Below, piece by piece: positions 9,725 through 20,866 of a stretch of DNA of 64,000 nt. Under the pieces are notes generated by a model that had not been told where the DNA came from, did no database searches, and saw only the letters and a list, made by a program, of their open reading frames with translations. The position numbers were made by a program, and so were the translations under genes. The stretch's first letter is position 1, and the number at the start of each line of letters is the position of its first letter. Where the stretch lies: NCBI GenBank assembly GCA_963800275.1, contig CAWDAI010000002.1:186001-250000 (forward strand), written 5' to 3'. The stretch comes from JAFMJV01 sp963800275. GTDB taxonomy: Bacteria > Chloroflexota > Limnocylindria > Limnocylindrales > CSP1-4.

Positions 9725-9922
9725 CTACAGGTACGGCAGCATCCGCTTGACGGCGTTCTTGCTGCTGCCGTCAACGATGGCCTTGCCGTCGTAGCGGCGC
9801 TTCCGCCGCGACGACTTGATCTCGAGGTGGTGGCCGCGCCACGACTTGACGCGGTAGATCTTGCCACTGCCGGTCGCCCCGAACCGCTTCTGGGCGCCCT
9901 TGTGGCTCTTCATCTTGGGCAC
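9725..9922 (-). CDS. rpmI: 50S ribosomal protein L35
   Basis: 65 aa, full length (MPKMKSHKGAQKRFGATGSG start, VDGSSKNAVKRMLPYL end). It starts with GTG. A strong AGGAGG lies about nine bases before the start and overlaps the infC stop. Sits between infC and rplT. Confidence 0.98.
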   Translation of the reverse strand: MPKMKSHKGAQKRFGATGSGKIYRVKSWRGHHLEIKSSRRKRRYDGKAIVDGSSKNAVKRMLPYL

Positions 9923-9927
9923 GCTCT

Positions 9928-10566
9928 TTAGCCTCCTGTGCTCGTCGCCGGGGAGGCCTCTGGCTCTTCCTTCGCGACCGACGGCTCCGCAGGCTGCGGG
10001 GCCGCTTGCTTCTTGTCCTTCTGTGGGGCCGCCGGCTTCTCGCCCTGGGCGACCGGCTTGCCCGTCGAGGTCATGACCATCGACATCGAACGTCCCTCGA
10101 GCACCGGCGCCCGATCGACGCTCCCGTGTTCGGCGACCTGCTGGGCGAAGCGATCGAGCAGATCGCGCCCGATGTAGGCATGACTCACCTCGCGTCCCCG
10201 GAACTGCACGGTGACCTTGACTCGGTCGCCGTCATCCAGGAAGCGGATGGCGCGCTTGACCTTGGTGTCGAAATCACCCTTGCCGATCTTGACCCGGAGG
10301 CGGACCTCCTTGAACTCGACCGACCGCTGGTGCCGGCGAGCCTCCTTCTCCTTGCGAGCCTGTTCGTACTTGAACTGGCCATAGTCGAGGAGGCGCGTGA
10401 CGGGCGGGCTTGCCATGGGCGCGACTTCGACGAGGTCGAAACCGCGCTCCTGCGCCAGTTGCAGGGCCTTCGGCGTGGGCATCACGCCCAGCTGATCCCC
10501 CTCTTCGTCGATGACACGCACCTGTGAGATGCGGATCATCTCGTTAACACGCAGGTCCTTGCTCAG
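9928..10566 (-). CDS. infC: Translation initiation factor IF-3, probable CTG start
   Basis: 212 aa from the proposed start. IF3 binds the 30S subunit, prevents premature 50S joining and proofreads the start codon. The N-domain (RVNEMIRISQVRVIDEEGDQ), linker (YGQFKYEQARKEKEARRHQ) and C-domain (RVKVTVQFRGREVSHAYIG) are intact, followed by a Lys/Pro/Ala/Glu-rich tail of about 50 residues. The first ATG (10539) would cut off the conserved RVNE segment and has no Shine-Dalgarno. An in-frame CTG at 10566 has GAGGG six bases upstream, and an in-frame TGA stands at 10576-10578. IF3 genes are known for non-canonical start codons used in autoregulation, so the CTG is the best start. Confidence 0.93.
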   Translation of the reverse strand: MSKDLRVNEMIRISQVRVIDEEGDQLGVMPTPKALQLAQERGFDLVEVAPMASPPVTRLLDYGQFKYEQARKEKEARRHQRSVEFKEVRLRVKIGKGDFDTKVKRAIRFLDDGDRVKVTVQFRGREVSHAYIGRDLLDRFAQQVAEHGSVDRAPVLEGRSMSMVMTSTGKPVAQGEKPAAPQKDKKQAAPQPAEPSVAKEEPEASPATSTGG

Positions 10567-10655
10567 TCCGTTCCCTCACTCTATCGCTGTATCTGCTTGG
10601 CTTCTCCCGGACGGCACGCGACGCAAGGCCACGTCCTACACGGGTCGCGGGCGGA

Positions 10656-10661
10656 AATATA
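10656..10661 (-). promoter_or_regulatory. Candidate -10 box for infC operon
   Basis: TATATT on the minus strand stands out in an otherwise very GC-rich stretch, 90 bases before the proposed infC start. No convincing -35 hexamer was found. It would place a leader of roughly 80 nt before infC, room for the L20- or IF3-based control known for this operon. Confidence 0.4.
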
Positions 10662-10715
10662 ACACAGACAGCGCCTGCGCCAGGCCCGCAGGGCTTGCTG
10701 CAGGCTCGGGCGGGA

Positions 10716-12593
10716 TCAGTACGGGCGGCGCTCGGCCACCTGCTGTGCCAGCCGGTCTGCGAGCTCGACCCAGCCGACCGGGTCGAGCTGCTCCCCGCTC
10801 CTGGTGCGCGGTGCCGCCGTGCGGCTCTCGACCTCTCGATCACCCAGCACCAGCATGTAGGGGATCTTCTGGTCCTGGGCCAGCTTGATCTTCTTCTGCA
10901 TGCGGTTGGAGCTGTCGTCGACTTCCACGAAGAGACCCCGCGAGCGCAGGACCTCGGCCAGTTCGCGGGCTGCCTCCACGTGCCGGTCGGCGATGGGGAT
11001 GACGATCGCCTGGACCGGGGCGCACCACAACGGGAAGGCCCCGGCGAAGTGCTCGGTGATGATGCCGATGAAACGCTCGAACGAGCCGTAGATGGCGCGG
11101 TGGATGGCGATGGGCCGCTGGGGCTGTCCGTCCTCGTCGATGTAGGTCAGATCGAAGCGCTCGGGCAGCATCATCATGTCCGCCTGGATGGTGGCCATCT
11201 GCCACTGCCGACCGAGCGCATCGTCCACGTAGATGTCGATCTTGGGCGCGTAGAAGGCGCCGTCCTTGGGCTTCAGCGTGTAGCTCACGCCGGCCCGCTC
11301 GAGGGCGTCCACGATGTACTGCTCGGCGCGGGCCCAGAGGGCCGGGTCCCCCAGCGCGTCGTCGGGCCGGGTGGCGAAGCTGAAGCGCGGCTCCAGGCCG
11401 AACCAGCCGTAGGCCTCCCTGATCTCACCCATCATGCCCTCGATCTCAGCGGCCAGCTGATCCGGTCGCACGTAGACGTGGGCGTCGTCCTGGCTGAAGT
11501 GGCGGATGCGAGTGAGCCCGCTGAGGGTGCCCGAGAGCTCGTTGCGATGGAGGTGCCCGAAGTCCGCCAGGCGCAACGGGAGGTCGCGGTAGGAGCGGAC
11601 ACGCGAGTTGTAGATGATCGTGGACAGCGGGCAGTTCATGGGTTTGAGCGAGTAGTCGGGCGCACCGTCTTCGGCGTCCACTGCGAGCGTGAACATCTTG
11701 TCGTCGTAGTGACCCCAGTGCCCCGACTGCTCCCACAGCTTGCGATGCACCAGGATGGGCGTGCCGACCTCCTCGTAGCCGCGCCGTTCCTGGAGCTCCC
11801 GGATGGCACGTTCGAGGTTGCGTCGCAAGCGCTGGCCCTTGGGGTGCCAGAAGGCGGAGCCGGGACTGACATCGTGGAAGCTGAACAGATCGAGGGCCAC
11901 GCCCAGTCGGCGATGGTCGCGCTTGCGTGCCTCCTCCAGACGCCAGAGGTAGAGGTCGAGCTCCTCCTGCGTGGACCAGACGGTGCCGTAGATGCGCTGG
12001 AGCATGGGCCGCTTCTCGTCGCCTCGCCAGTAGGCCCCGGAGACCTTCAACAGCTTGAACGGGCCAAGCGCGCCGGTCGAGGCCACGTGCGGTCCCCGGC
12101 AGAGGTCGGTGAATGAACCGTGCGTGTAGGTCGACACCGGCGGGGGCGGCTCGCCGCGCTCAGCGGCATCACGGCGCAGGTCGTCGAGGATCTCCACCTT
12201 GTAGGTCTGGCCGGCGGCTTCGAGCATGGCCCGGCCCTCGTCGGGGTCCCACTCGCGGCGCTCGAAGGGGTGGTTCCGGGCGACCGACTTGCGCATGCGC
12301 TTCTCGATGGCCTTGAGGTCGGCCGGGGTCAGGGCGCGGGGCAGGTCGAAGTCGTAGTAGAAGCCGTCCGCGATGGCCGGACCGATGCCCAGCTTGCCCT
12401 CAGGGAAGAGGTCCATGACCGCCTCGGCCATGATGTGGGCCGCCGAGTGGCGCATGGGGTCGAGCGGATCGTGCGCGTTGGCATCGAGCAGCTCGATCGC
12501 CGAGCCCTTCTGGGGGGCCTCGAACTCGAGCGTGACCTCGTTGCCTGCGGCGCCGGCCATGCTGGCCTCGGCGACGCGCTCATCTGCGCACAT
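10716..12593 (-). CDS. thrS: Threonine--tRNA ligase
   Basis: 625 aa class II synthetase. The editing domain has HSAAHIMAEAV and the downstream DLCRGPH motif, i.e. the His/His/Cys/His set used to hydrolyse Ser-tRNA-Thr. The catalytic core shows FSQDDAHVYVRPDQL and PIAIHRAIYGSFERFIGI, and the C-terminal anticodon-binding domain ends near VESRTAAPRTRSGEQLD. The editing HxxxH lies at about residue 49, earlier than in enzymes with a full N-terminal TGS domain, so TGS looks missing or strongly reduced. The ATG at 12593 has AGGAG six bases upstream. A 114-base leader with two hairpins precedes it. Confidence 0.96.
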   Translation of the reverse strand: MCADERVAEASMAGAAGNEVTLEFEAPQKGSAIELLDANAHDPLDPMRHSAAHIMAEAVMDLFPEGKLGIGPAIADGFYYDFDLPRALTPADLKAIEKRMRKSVARNHPFERREWDPDEGRAMLEAAGQTYKVEILDDLRRDAAERGEPPPPVSTYTHGSFTDLCRGPHVASTGALGPFKLLKVSGAYWRGDEKRPMLQRIYGTVWSTQEELDLYLWRLEEARKRDHRRLGVALDLFSFHDVSPGSAFWHPKGQRLRRNLERAIRELQERRGYEEVGTPILVHRKLWEQSGHWGHYDDKMFTLAVDAEDGAPDYSLKPMNCPLSTIIYNSRVRSYRDLPLRLADFGHLHRNELSGTLSGLTRIRHFSQDDAHVYVRPDQLAAEIEGMMGEIREAYGWFGLEPRFSFATRPDDALGDPALWARAEQYIVDALERAGVSYTLKPKDGAFYAPKIDIYVDDALGRQWQMATIQADMMMLPERFDLTYIDEDGQPQRPIAIHRAIYGSFERFIGIITEHFAGAFPLWCAPVQAIVIPIADRHVEAARELAEVLRSRGLFVEVDDSSNRMQKKIKLAQDQKIPYMLVLGDREVESRTAAPRTRSGEQLDPVGWVELADRLAQQVAERRPY

Positions 12594-12627
12594 GGGCTGC
12601 TCCTGATCGAAGTCGACGCCCCTCGGT

Positions 12628-12694
12628 ACCGGACGTCCGGTGGAGAGGCGCCAGGGCGACGGCCGGACGGTCGTCCGGTTCGTCCTCGATCGTA
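12628..12694 (-). promoter_or_regulatory. thrS promoter -10 and leader hairpins
   Basis: On the minus strand a TACGAT -10-like box (12689-12694) is followed by two inverted repeats before the thrS start. CCGGAC (12663-12668) pairs with GTCCGG (12673-12678) around a 4-nt loop, and ACCGGACGTCCGGT (12628-12641) is a perfect palindrome. Both share the CCGGAC core. ThrRS genes are often controlled through leader RNA, but whether these hairpins regulate thrS is inference. Confidence 0.4.
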
Positions 12695-12707
12695 CCGCAG
12701 GTGCGCG

Positions 12708-16091
<3,384 letters not shown>

Positions 16092-16223
16092 CGCTTCCTC
16101 CCATGCCACCGCTGACCGGCCCGTATCGCTGCCCCTTCGCCGGTGCTGCCCGCGCCGCAGGGTACCCGAAGCTGCCGGGTCCGGATTGGCCCATCCGACA
16201 CGGCGGGCGCGCTGCTGATCCGC

Positions 16224-18350
16224 CTAGCGCTTCTCCGGCGTGAGGTGACGGAGGACCACCATGGAGCGAGGCTCCAGCGTGAGCACCTCCGCCGATCGGT
16301 AGTGCCGCCCCCCACGCGCTGCGAACGGATGGATGGCCGCAGTGTCGAAGACCGGCTTCCACGCCCCCACCAGCTTGCCGTCCGGAAGGGTGAAGTCGAG
16401 CGGCGCGGCGGTGGCATTGAGGGCCACGTAGAAGTCGTCGTCAACGATCGCCCGGCCCTGCTCATCCTGCAGGTCGCGACCGGAGAGGTAGACGGCGATG
16501 GCCGCCGCACCGTCGGTGTGCCAGTGCTCGGCCTGCATGGGGATCCCGGCCGGGGTGCACCACTCGACATCCTGCAGCTCGCCGTCGGCGGTCCGCTCAG
16601 CGGGCCTGAACCAGTCGGGTCGGCGGAAGACGGCATGGTCCCGGCGCAGCTGTACCAGCCGCCGCGTGAAGCCGAGCATCTCCTCGTCGACCTCGGCCCA
16701 GTCGTACCACGACAGCTCCGAGTCCTGGCAGTAGCCGTTGTTGTTGCCCAGCTGCGTTCGCCCCAGCTCGTCGCCCCCCAGCAGCATGGGCACACCCTGC
16801 GAAAGGAACATCGTGGCCAGCAGATTGCGGCGCTGACGGGCCCGCAGGGCCAGGACCTGCGGGTCGTCGGACGGACCTTCCACGCCGCAGTTCCAGGAAC
16901 GGTTGTGCGACTCGCCGTCACGGCCGCCTTCGCCGTTGGCTTCATTGTGCTTGTGGTCGTAGCTGACCAGGTCAAGCAGGGTGAACCCGTCGTGGGCGGT
17001 GATGAGGTTGATGCTGGCGCCCGGCGAGCGGCCTTCGTCGGCGAAGAGGTCGGCCGAGCCGGAGAAGCAGCGGCCGAAGTCATGGAGCATGTCCGGCTGG
17101 CCCCGCCAGAGGTCGCGCATCACGTCGCGGAAGCGACCGTTCCATTCGGACCACGGTGACGGGTATCGGCCCAGGGCGTAGCCGCCCTCCCCGATGTCCC
17201 AGGGCTCGGCGATGAGCTTGACCGAGCGCACGACCGGGTCTTGCTGGACGGCGTCGAAGAAAGCGCTGCGGAAGTCGACCTCGTGGTGCGGTCGGGCGAG
17301 CGCGGAGGCGAGATCGAAGCGAAAGCCGTCCACGTGCATCTCGCTGACCCAGTAGCGCAGGCTGTCCATCACCAGCTGGACGACGTAGGGCTCACCGATG
17401 TCGAGCGTGTTGCCGGTGCCCGTGAAGTCGATGTAGTGGCGCGGGCTCTCCGGGCGCGGGCGGTAGTAGGCCTGGTTGTCCAGGCCACGCATGGCCAGGA
17501 CCGGGCCGCGGTGGTTGCCCTCCCCGGTGTGGTTGTAGACGACGTCGAGGATGACCTCCAGGCCGGCCGCGTGCAGGGTCCTCACCATGGCCTTGAACTC
17601 GTTCACCTGCTGCCCGGCGGTCCCGCTCGAGGAGTAGTCGCCATGCGGTGCGAAGAAGCCGATGGAGTTGTAGCCCCAGTACTGGCGTAGCCCGCGCTCG
17701 AGGAGGAAGCCGTCGTGCACGAACTGGTGCACCGGCAGGAGCTCGACCGAGGTCACGCCCAGGGAGCGGAGGTGGTCGAGGATGGCCGGCTGCGCGAGGC
17801 CGGCATAGGTGCCCCGAAGGGCTTCTGGCACCGCCGGGTGGCGCTTGGTCAGGCCCTTGACGTGGGTCTCATAGATGACCGTCGCCGCGAGCGGAACGCG
17901 CGGCGGCGTATCGCCGCGCCAGTCGAAGTCATCGGCCACGACCATCGAGCGCGGAACATAGGGGGCGCTGTTGCGGCGCTGCATGCGGAAGGGGTGGCCC
18001 GGCGTGTGGGCGTGGATCGCGTCATTCCAGCGGACCGGCCCGTCGATCGCGCGGGCATAGGGATCGAGCAACAGCTTGGATGGGTTGCATTTGAGGCCGG
18101 TCCCTGGATCCCAAGGTCCATGGACGCGGTAACCGTAGCGTTGGCCGGGGCCCACGCCCTGCACATAGGTGTGCCAGGTGAAGCCGGACCGGTCCGTGAG
18201 CTCCACCCGCCTCTCGCGACCGCTGCGGTCGAAGAGGCAGAGCTCCACGCGCTCGGCCACGCGCGAGAAGACTGCGAAGTTGGTGCCGACGCCGTCGTAG
18301 TGGGCGCCGAGCGGGTAGGCCTCGCCGGCGAGGGCGTCCGTGAGCATCAT
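16224..18350 (-). CDS. glgX: Glycogen debranching enzyme GlgX (isoamylase type)
   Basis: 708 aa GH13 enzyme that cleaves alpha-1,6 branches of glycogen. It begins with a CBM48-type domain (GAHYDGVGTNFAVFSRVAER), then the barrel with ETHVKGLTKRHPAVP, DVVYNHTGEG, nucleophile GFRFDLASAL, acid/base LIAEPWDIGEGGY and TAHDGFTLLDLVSYDHKHNE. Length and motifs fit GlgX/TreX. The frame stays open through the upstream tRNA gene, so the MM pair at 18350/18347 is taken as start. It is co-oriented with treS-mak (about 130 bases apart), which suggests a joint role in glycogen-trehalose turnover. Confidence 0.95.
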   Translation of the reverse strand: MMLTDALAGEAYPLGAHYDGVGTNFAVFSRVAERVELCLFDRSGRERRVELTDRSGFTWHTYVQGVGPGQRYGYRVHGPWDPGTGLKCNPSKLLLDPYARAIDGPVRWNDAIHAHTPGHPFRMQRRNSAPYVPRSMVVADDFDWRGDTPPRVPLAATVIYETHVKGLTKRHPAVPEALRGTYAGLAQPAILDHLRSLGVTSVELLPVHQFVHDGFLLERGLRQYWGYNSIGFFAPHGDYSSSGTAGQQVNEFKAMVRTLHAAGLEVILDVVYNHTGEGNHRGPVLAMRGLDNQAYYRPRPESPRHYIDFTGTGNTLDIGEPYVVQLVMDSLRYWVSEMHVDGFRFDLASALARPHHEVDFRSAFFDAVQQDPVVRSVKLIAEPWDIGEGGYALGRYPSPWSEWNGRFRDVMRDLWRGQPDMLHDFGRCFSGSADLFADEGRSPGASINLITAHDGFTLLDLVSYDHKHNEANGEGGRDGESHNRSWNCGVEGPSDDPQVLALRARQRRNLLATMFLSQGVPMLLGGDELGRTQLGNNNGYCQDSELSWYDWAEVDEEMLGFTRRLVQLRRDHAVFRRPDWFRPAERTADGELQDVEWCTPAGIPMQAEHWHTDGAAAIAVYLSGRDLQDEQGRAIVDDDFYVALNATAAPLDFTLPDGKLVGAWKPVFDTAAIHPFAARGGRHYRSAEVLTLEPRSMVVLRHLTPEKR

Positions 18351-18443
18351 CGGGGCGCGATCGGAAGCGGGGTCACGTGCGGCGCGGTTCTCCTCGAGCC
18401 GATGGGCAGACAGGCATGTCCCCGGCAGATCACCAAGTGTGGG

Positions 18444-18520
18444 TGGTGGGCGACACTGGACTCGAACCAGTGACCTCTTGCATGTCAAGCAAGTGCTCTA
18501 ACCAGCTGAGCTAGCCGCCC
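18444..18520 (-). tRNA. tRNA-Val (anticodon GAC), CCA encoded
   Basis: The cloverleaf reads well on the minus strand: acceptor GGGCGGC (from 18520) pairs with GTCGCCC (18448-18454), D arm GCTC..GAGC, anticodon stem CTTGC/GCAAG with loop TTGACAT, and T arm with GGTTCGAGTCC. The loop gives anticodon GAC, which reads Val codons GUC and GUU. Discriminator A at 18447 and an encoded CCA at 18446-18444 follow. Confidence 0.97.
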
Positions 18521-18649
18521 GAGACCGCACACGATACCAGAGGCGGTCGGGGCCGTCTCTATCTCGTGAGAAGGCGGCGTGTCGTTCGTGCGGCGGGACG
18601 CCATCACGACGGTCTCCTCTGCGTGACCCTCCATGCACGAATAGCGTGA

Positions 18650-18853
18650 GTTCGGCCGGGCCGAGAGGGGTCGCGCCAGCGTCCCACCCGTCGCCAGCTC
18701 GAGGTCCTGCGGGCGTAGATCCGAGCCGGCTCCGTGGCGGCCGCGGCCTATGAGCTGGGCATCAGCGAGACGACGGTGAGGCAACACCTCTCGGGGCTGT
18801 ATCGGCAGACGGGCTGCCTGAACGCGGCGCAGGCGGACTGGCTGGGATGTGGC
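18650..18853 (+). pseudogene. Small LuxR-type HTH regulator remnant with in-frame TAG
   Basis: One frame encodes TRRQLEVLRA, then TAG (18716-18718), then IRAGSVAAAAYELGISETTV and RQHLSGLYRQTG. This is a classic LuxR/GerE helix-turn-helix in which the amber codon replaces what is normally a Tyr or similar residue between the first two helices. Upstream, only about 20 codons separate it from a TGA and there is no good start. Downstream the frame stays open to 19510 but the protein stops resembling anything. A dead regulator, or an N-terminally truncated one starting at GTG 18734 that would lack helix 1. Confidence 0.6.
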
Positions 18854-19396
18854 GACCCGGCGCCAGGGGCGACAGCCGCACTCGCCACTGGCGTGTCGAG
18901 GGCGCCGATTGACAGCGGCGATGGCCACCCACAACCTGCCGCCGCTCCTGGATCTGGATACCGCATGGTCGGCATCCAACCGAGGGGCCAAGTGCCCCCG
19001 GCCGATGGCCCGGTCGTGATGCGAGTCGGACTCGGCCGCCGGCTCTTGCGGCCGCAGCACCGCAAGGTCCCGTCGCGATGCCTCGTCCGACGGCCTGCAG
19101 GATCAGAGCCTCGGCGGCCCAGATGGTCCCGGCTGACCAGATGTCGATGCGGATCGGCAATGTACGCCTTCACGACGGGGTGGTACTTCGACACCTGGCC
19201 ACCCACCGGCACCGGCTCCTCATCGACCAGGTTCCCTAAACGCCGGACGAGGATGATCTCGCGCCCCTCCATCGGAAAACGACCACCGACATCTAGAATC
19301 GACGAGCAAGGTTCCGCCGGGGCCACGCCGTGCGACGCTCTCGCCGCGCCAGGCGACGACTCCGTCGTGTCTTGCCGTCGCCAACGGCAGGGCAAC
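18854..19396. other. Stretch without a supported gene
   Basis: Open frames exist on both strands, but none has a recognisable domain, a ribosome binding site or continuity. On the minus strand near 19140-19270 a protein-like segment (EGREIILVRRLGNLVDEEPV) hints at an older coding remnant. I see no RNA gene or repeat here. Confidence 0.4.
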
Positions 19397-20860
19397 TCAC
19401 TCGTCCTGGTCGCTGGTGGCGCCCTCTGGCGGGGTGGCGATCTGGCCACGGAAGAAGTAGCCGGCGAGATCGTCGTAGGGGTCGGCGACCGGGTTCGGCG
19501 GTGGCACTAGCGCCGGGCTCTCATCGACCCAGGCGAGGAGGTCCGCTTGGAGGCGCTGAGCCAGCTCATGGTGGCTGGAGGCGAGGTCGTGCTCCTCGCT
19601 GATGTCGTGACCGATGTCGTACAGGGAGCTGGCTCCCGACTCCCAGTCGTGGATAAGCTTCCAGCGACCGGCACGGATGGCAGACGATGGCCGGCCGCCC
19701 TGATTGCTGTAGTGCGGGTAGTGGAAGTACAGCGGGCCGCGCTCCATCCGCTCACCGCGCAGGAGCGGCGTGACGTCGACGCCGTCGACGTGCTGGTCCG
19801 GCCTCGCGTCCAGCCCGGCGACTGCGAGCAACGTGGGGTAGAGGTCGGGGCTGGTGATGGGCTCGGCCAGTCGCGACCCGGGAGCCACGACGTTGGGCCA
19901 GCGCACGATGAATGGCACGCGGACCCCGCCTTCAGCCACCCAGCCCTTGCCGTCGGAAAGCGGAGCGTTGGTGGTCGGCGAGCCCTCGGCTGTCGACAGT
20001 CCACCGTTGTCCGAGGTGAAGATCGACGACCGTGTCGCTCGATCGCCCGGTCCGCTCCAATGCGTCAAGCAGCCGACCGACGCAGGTGTCCAGGTTCTCG
20101 ACCATCGCCGCGTAGGCCGGGTCGGACTGGATCGTCCTACGCATGATGCGGGCGCTGCGCTGGTGCCAGACGCCGAAGGGCTCGCCCGCTTCGAACGGCT
20201 CGATGCGATCGAGCCCGAGGTCGGCCGCCTTGCGACGGTACTTGTCGACCAGGTCCGGTGGCGAGTCGATCGGGATGTGTACGGCGTAGTGCCAAAGGTT
20301 CAGGAAGAACGGCCGGTCGTCCGCCCCTTCGATCAGCTCGATGGCCTCGTCCGTGAGGCGGTCCGTGAGGTATTCGCCTTCGGGGCCGTCGGACAACGTG
20401 GGGCACGCGTACGGGCTGAAGTAGCTCTTCGGATGCCCCCAATCGCAACCCCCCACATTGACGTCGAAACCGTGCTGGTCAGGCCAGCAGCGACGAGCCC
20501 CGAGGTGCCACTTGCCGACGTGCCAGGTGCGGTACTCGCCGTCGCGGAGAGCGCGCGCGATTGAGTACTCCTGCGTGGGCAGGAAACCGAAGTACGGGAC
20601 ATCGGCGAGTCGGCCCACGCCGTGTCCTCCGATGTACTGCGTCACCCCCACGGTCGACGGGTACTTGCCCGTCGAGGAGGCTTGCGCGAGTCGGCGAGCA
20701 CACGGGCGAGGCGGAATAGGCGTCCGTGAAGCGGGCGCCTTCGGCCGCGAGGCGATCGATGTTGGGCGTCTCATGGAAGGTGCTGCCGTAGCACCCCAAG
20801 TCGGCCCAGCCAAGGTCGTCGGCCAGGATCGAGGACGATGTTCGGTGGCCGGCAAGTCAC
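19397..20860 (-). pseudogene. Sulfatase, frameshifted (first-type, shorter)
   Basis: A formylglycine-dependent sulfatase spread over several frames. From a likely GTG start at 20860 the order is: RPPNIVL, shift near 20840, ADDLGWADLGCYGSTFHETP and the active-site VCSPTRASLL, shift near 20678, STGKYPSTVGVTQYIGGHG through LERTGRSSDTVV, shift near 20020, FTSDNGGLSTAEGSP to the end. The CxPxR motif (Cys converted to formylglycine) is present. Total length of about 485 aa fits choline-sulfatase/N-acetylglucosamine-sulfatase-like enzymes. It is the last of three tandem sulfatase genes. At least three frameshifts make a functional product unlikely unless these are sequence errors. Confidence 0.85.
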
Positions 20861-20866
20861 GGTCGT

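Noticed and set aside
18351..18488. N-terminal extension of glgX
   Set aside because: It runs through the tRNA-Val gene and lacks similarity; the conserved protein starts at the MM pair near 18350.
18444..18520. tRNA-Val as integration site of the accessory region
   Set aside because: The tRNA 3' end points to glgX, away from the island, and I found no second copy of its 3' end on the far side.
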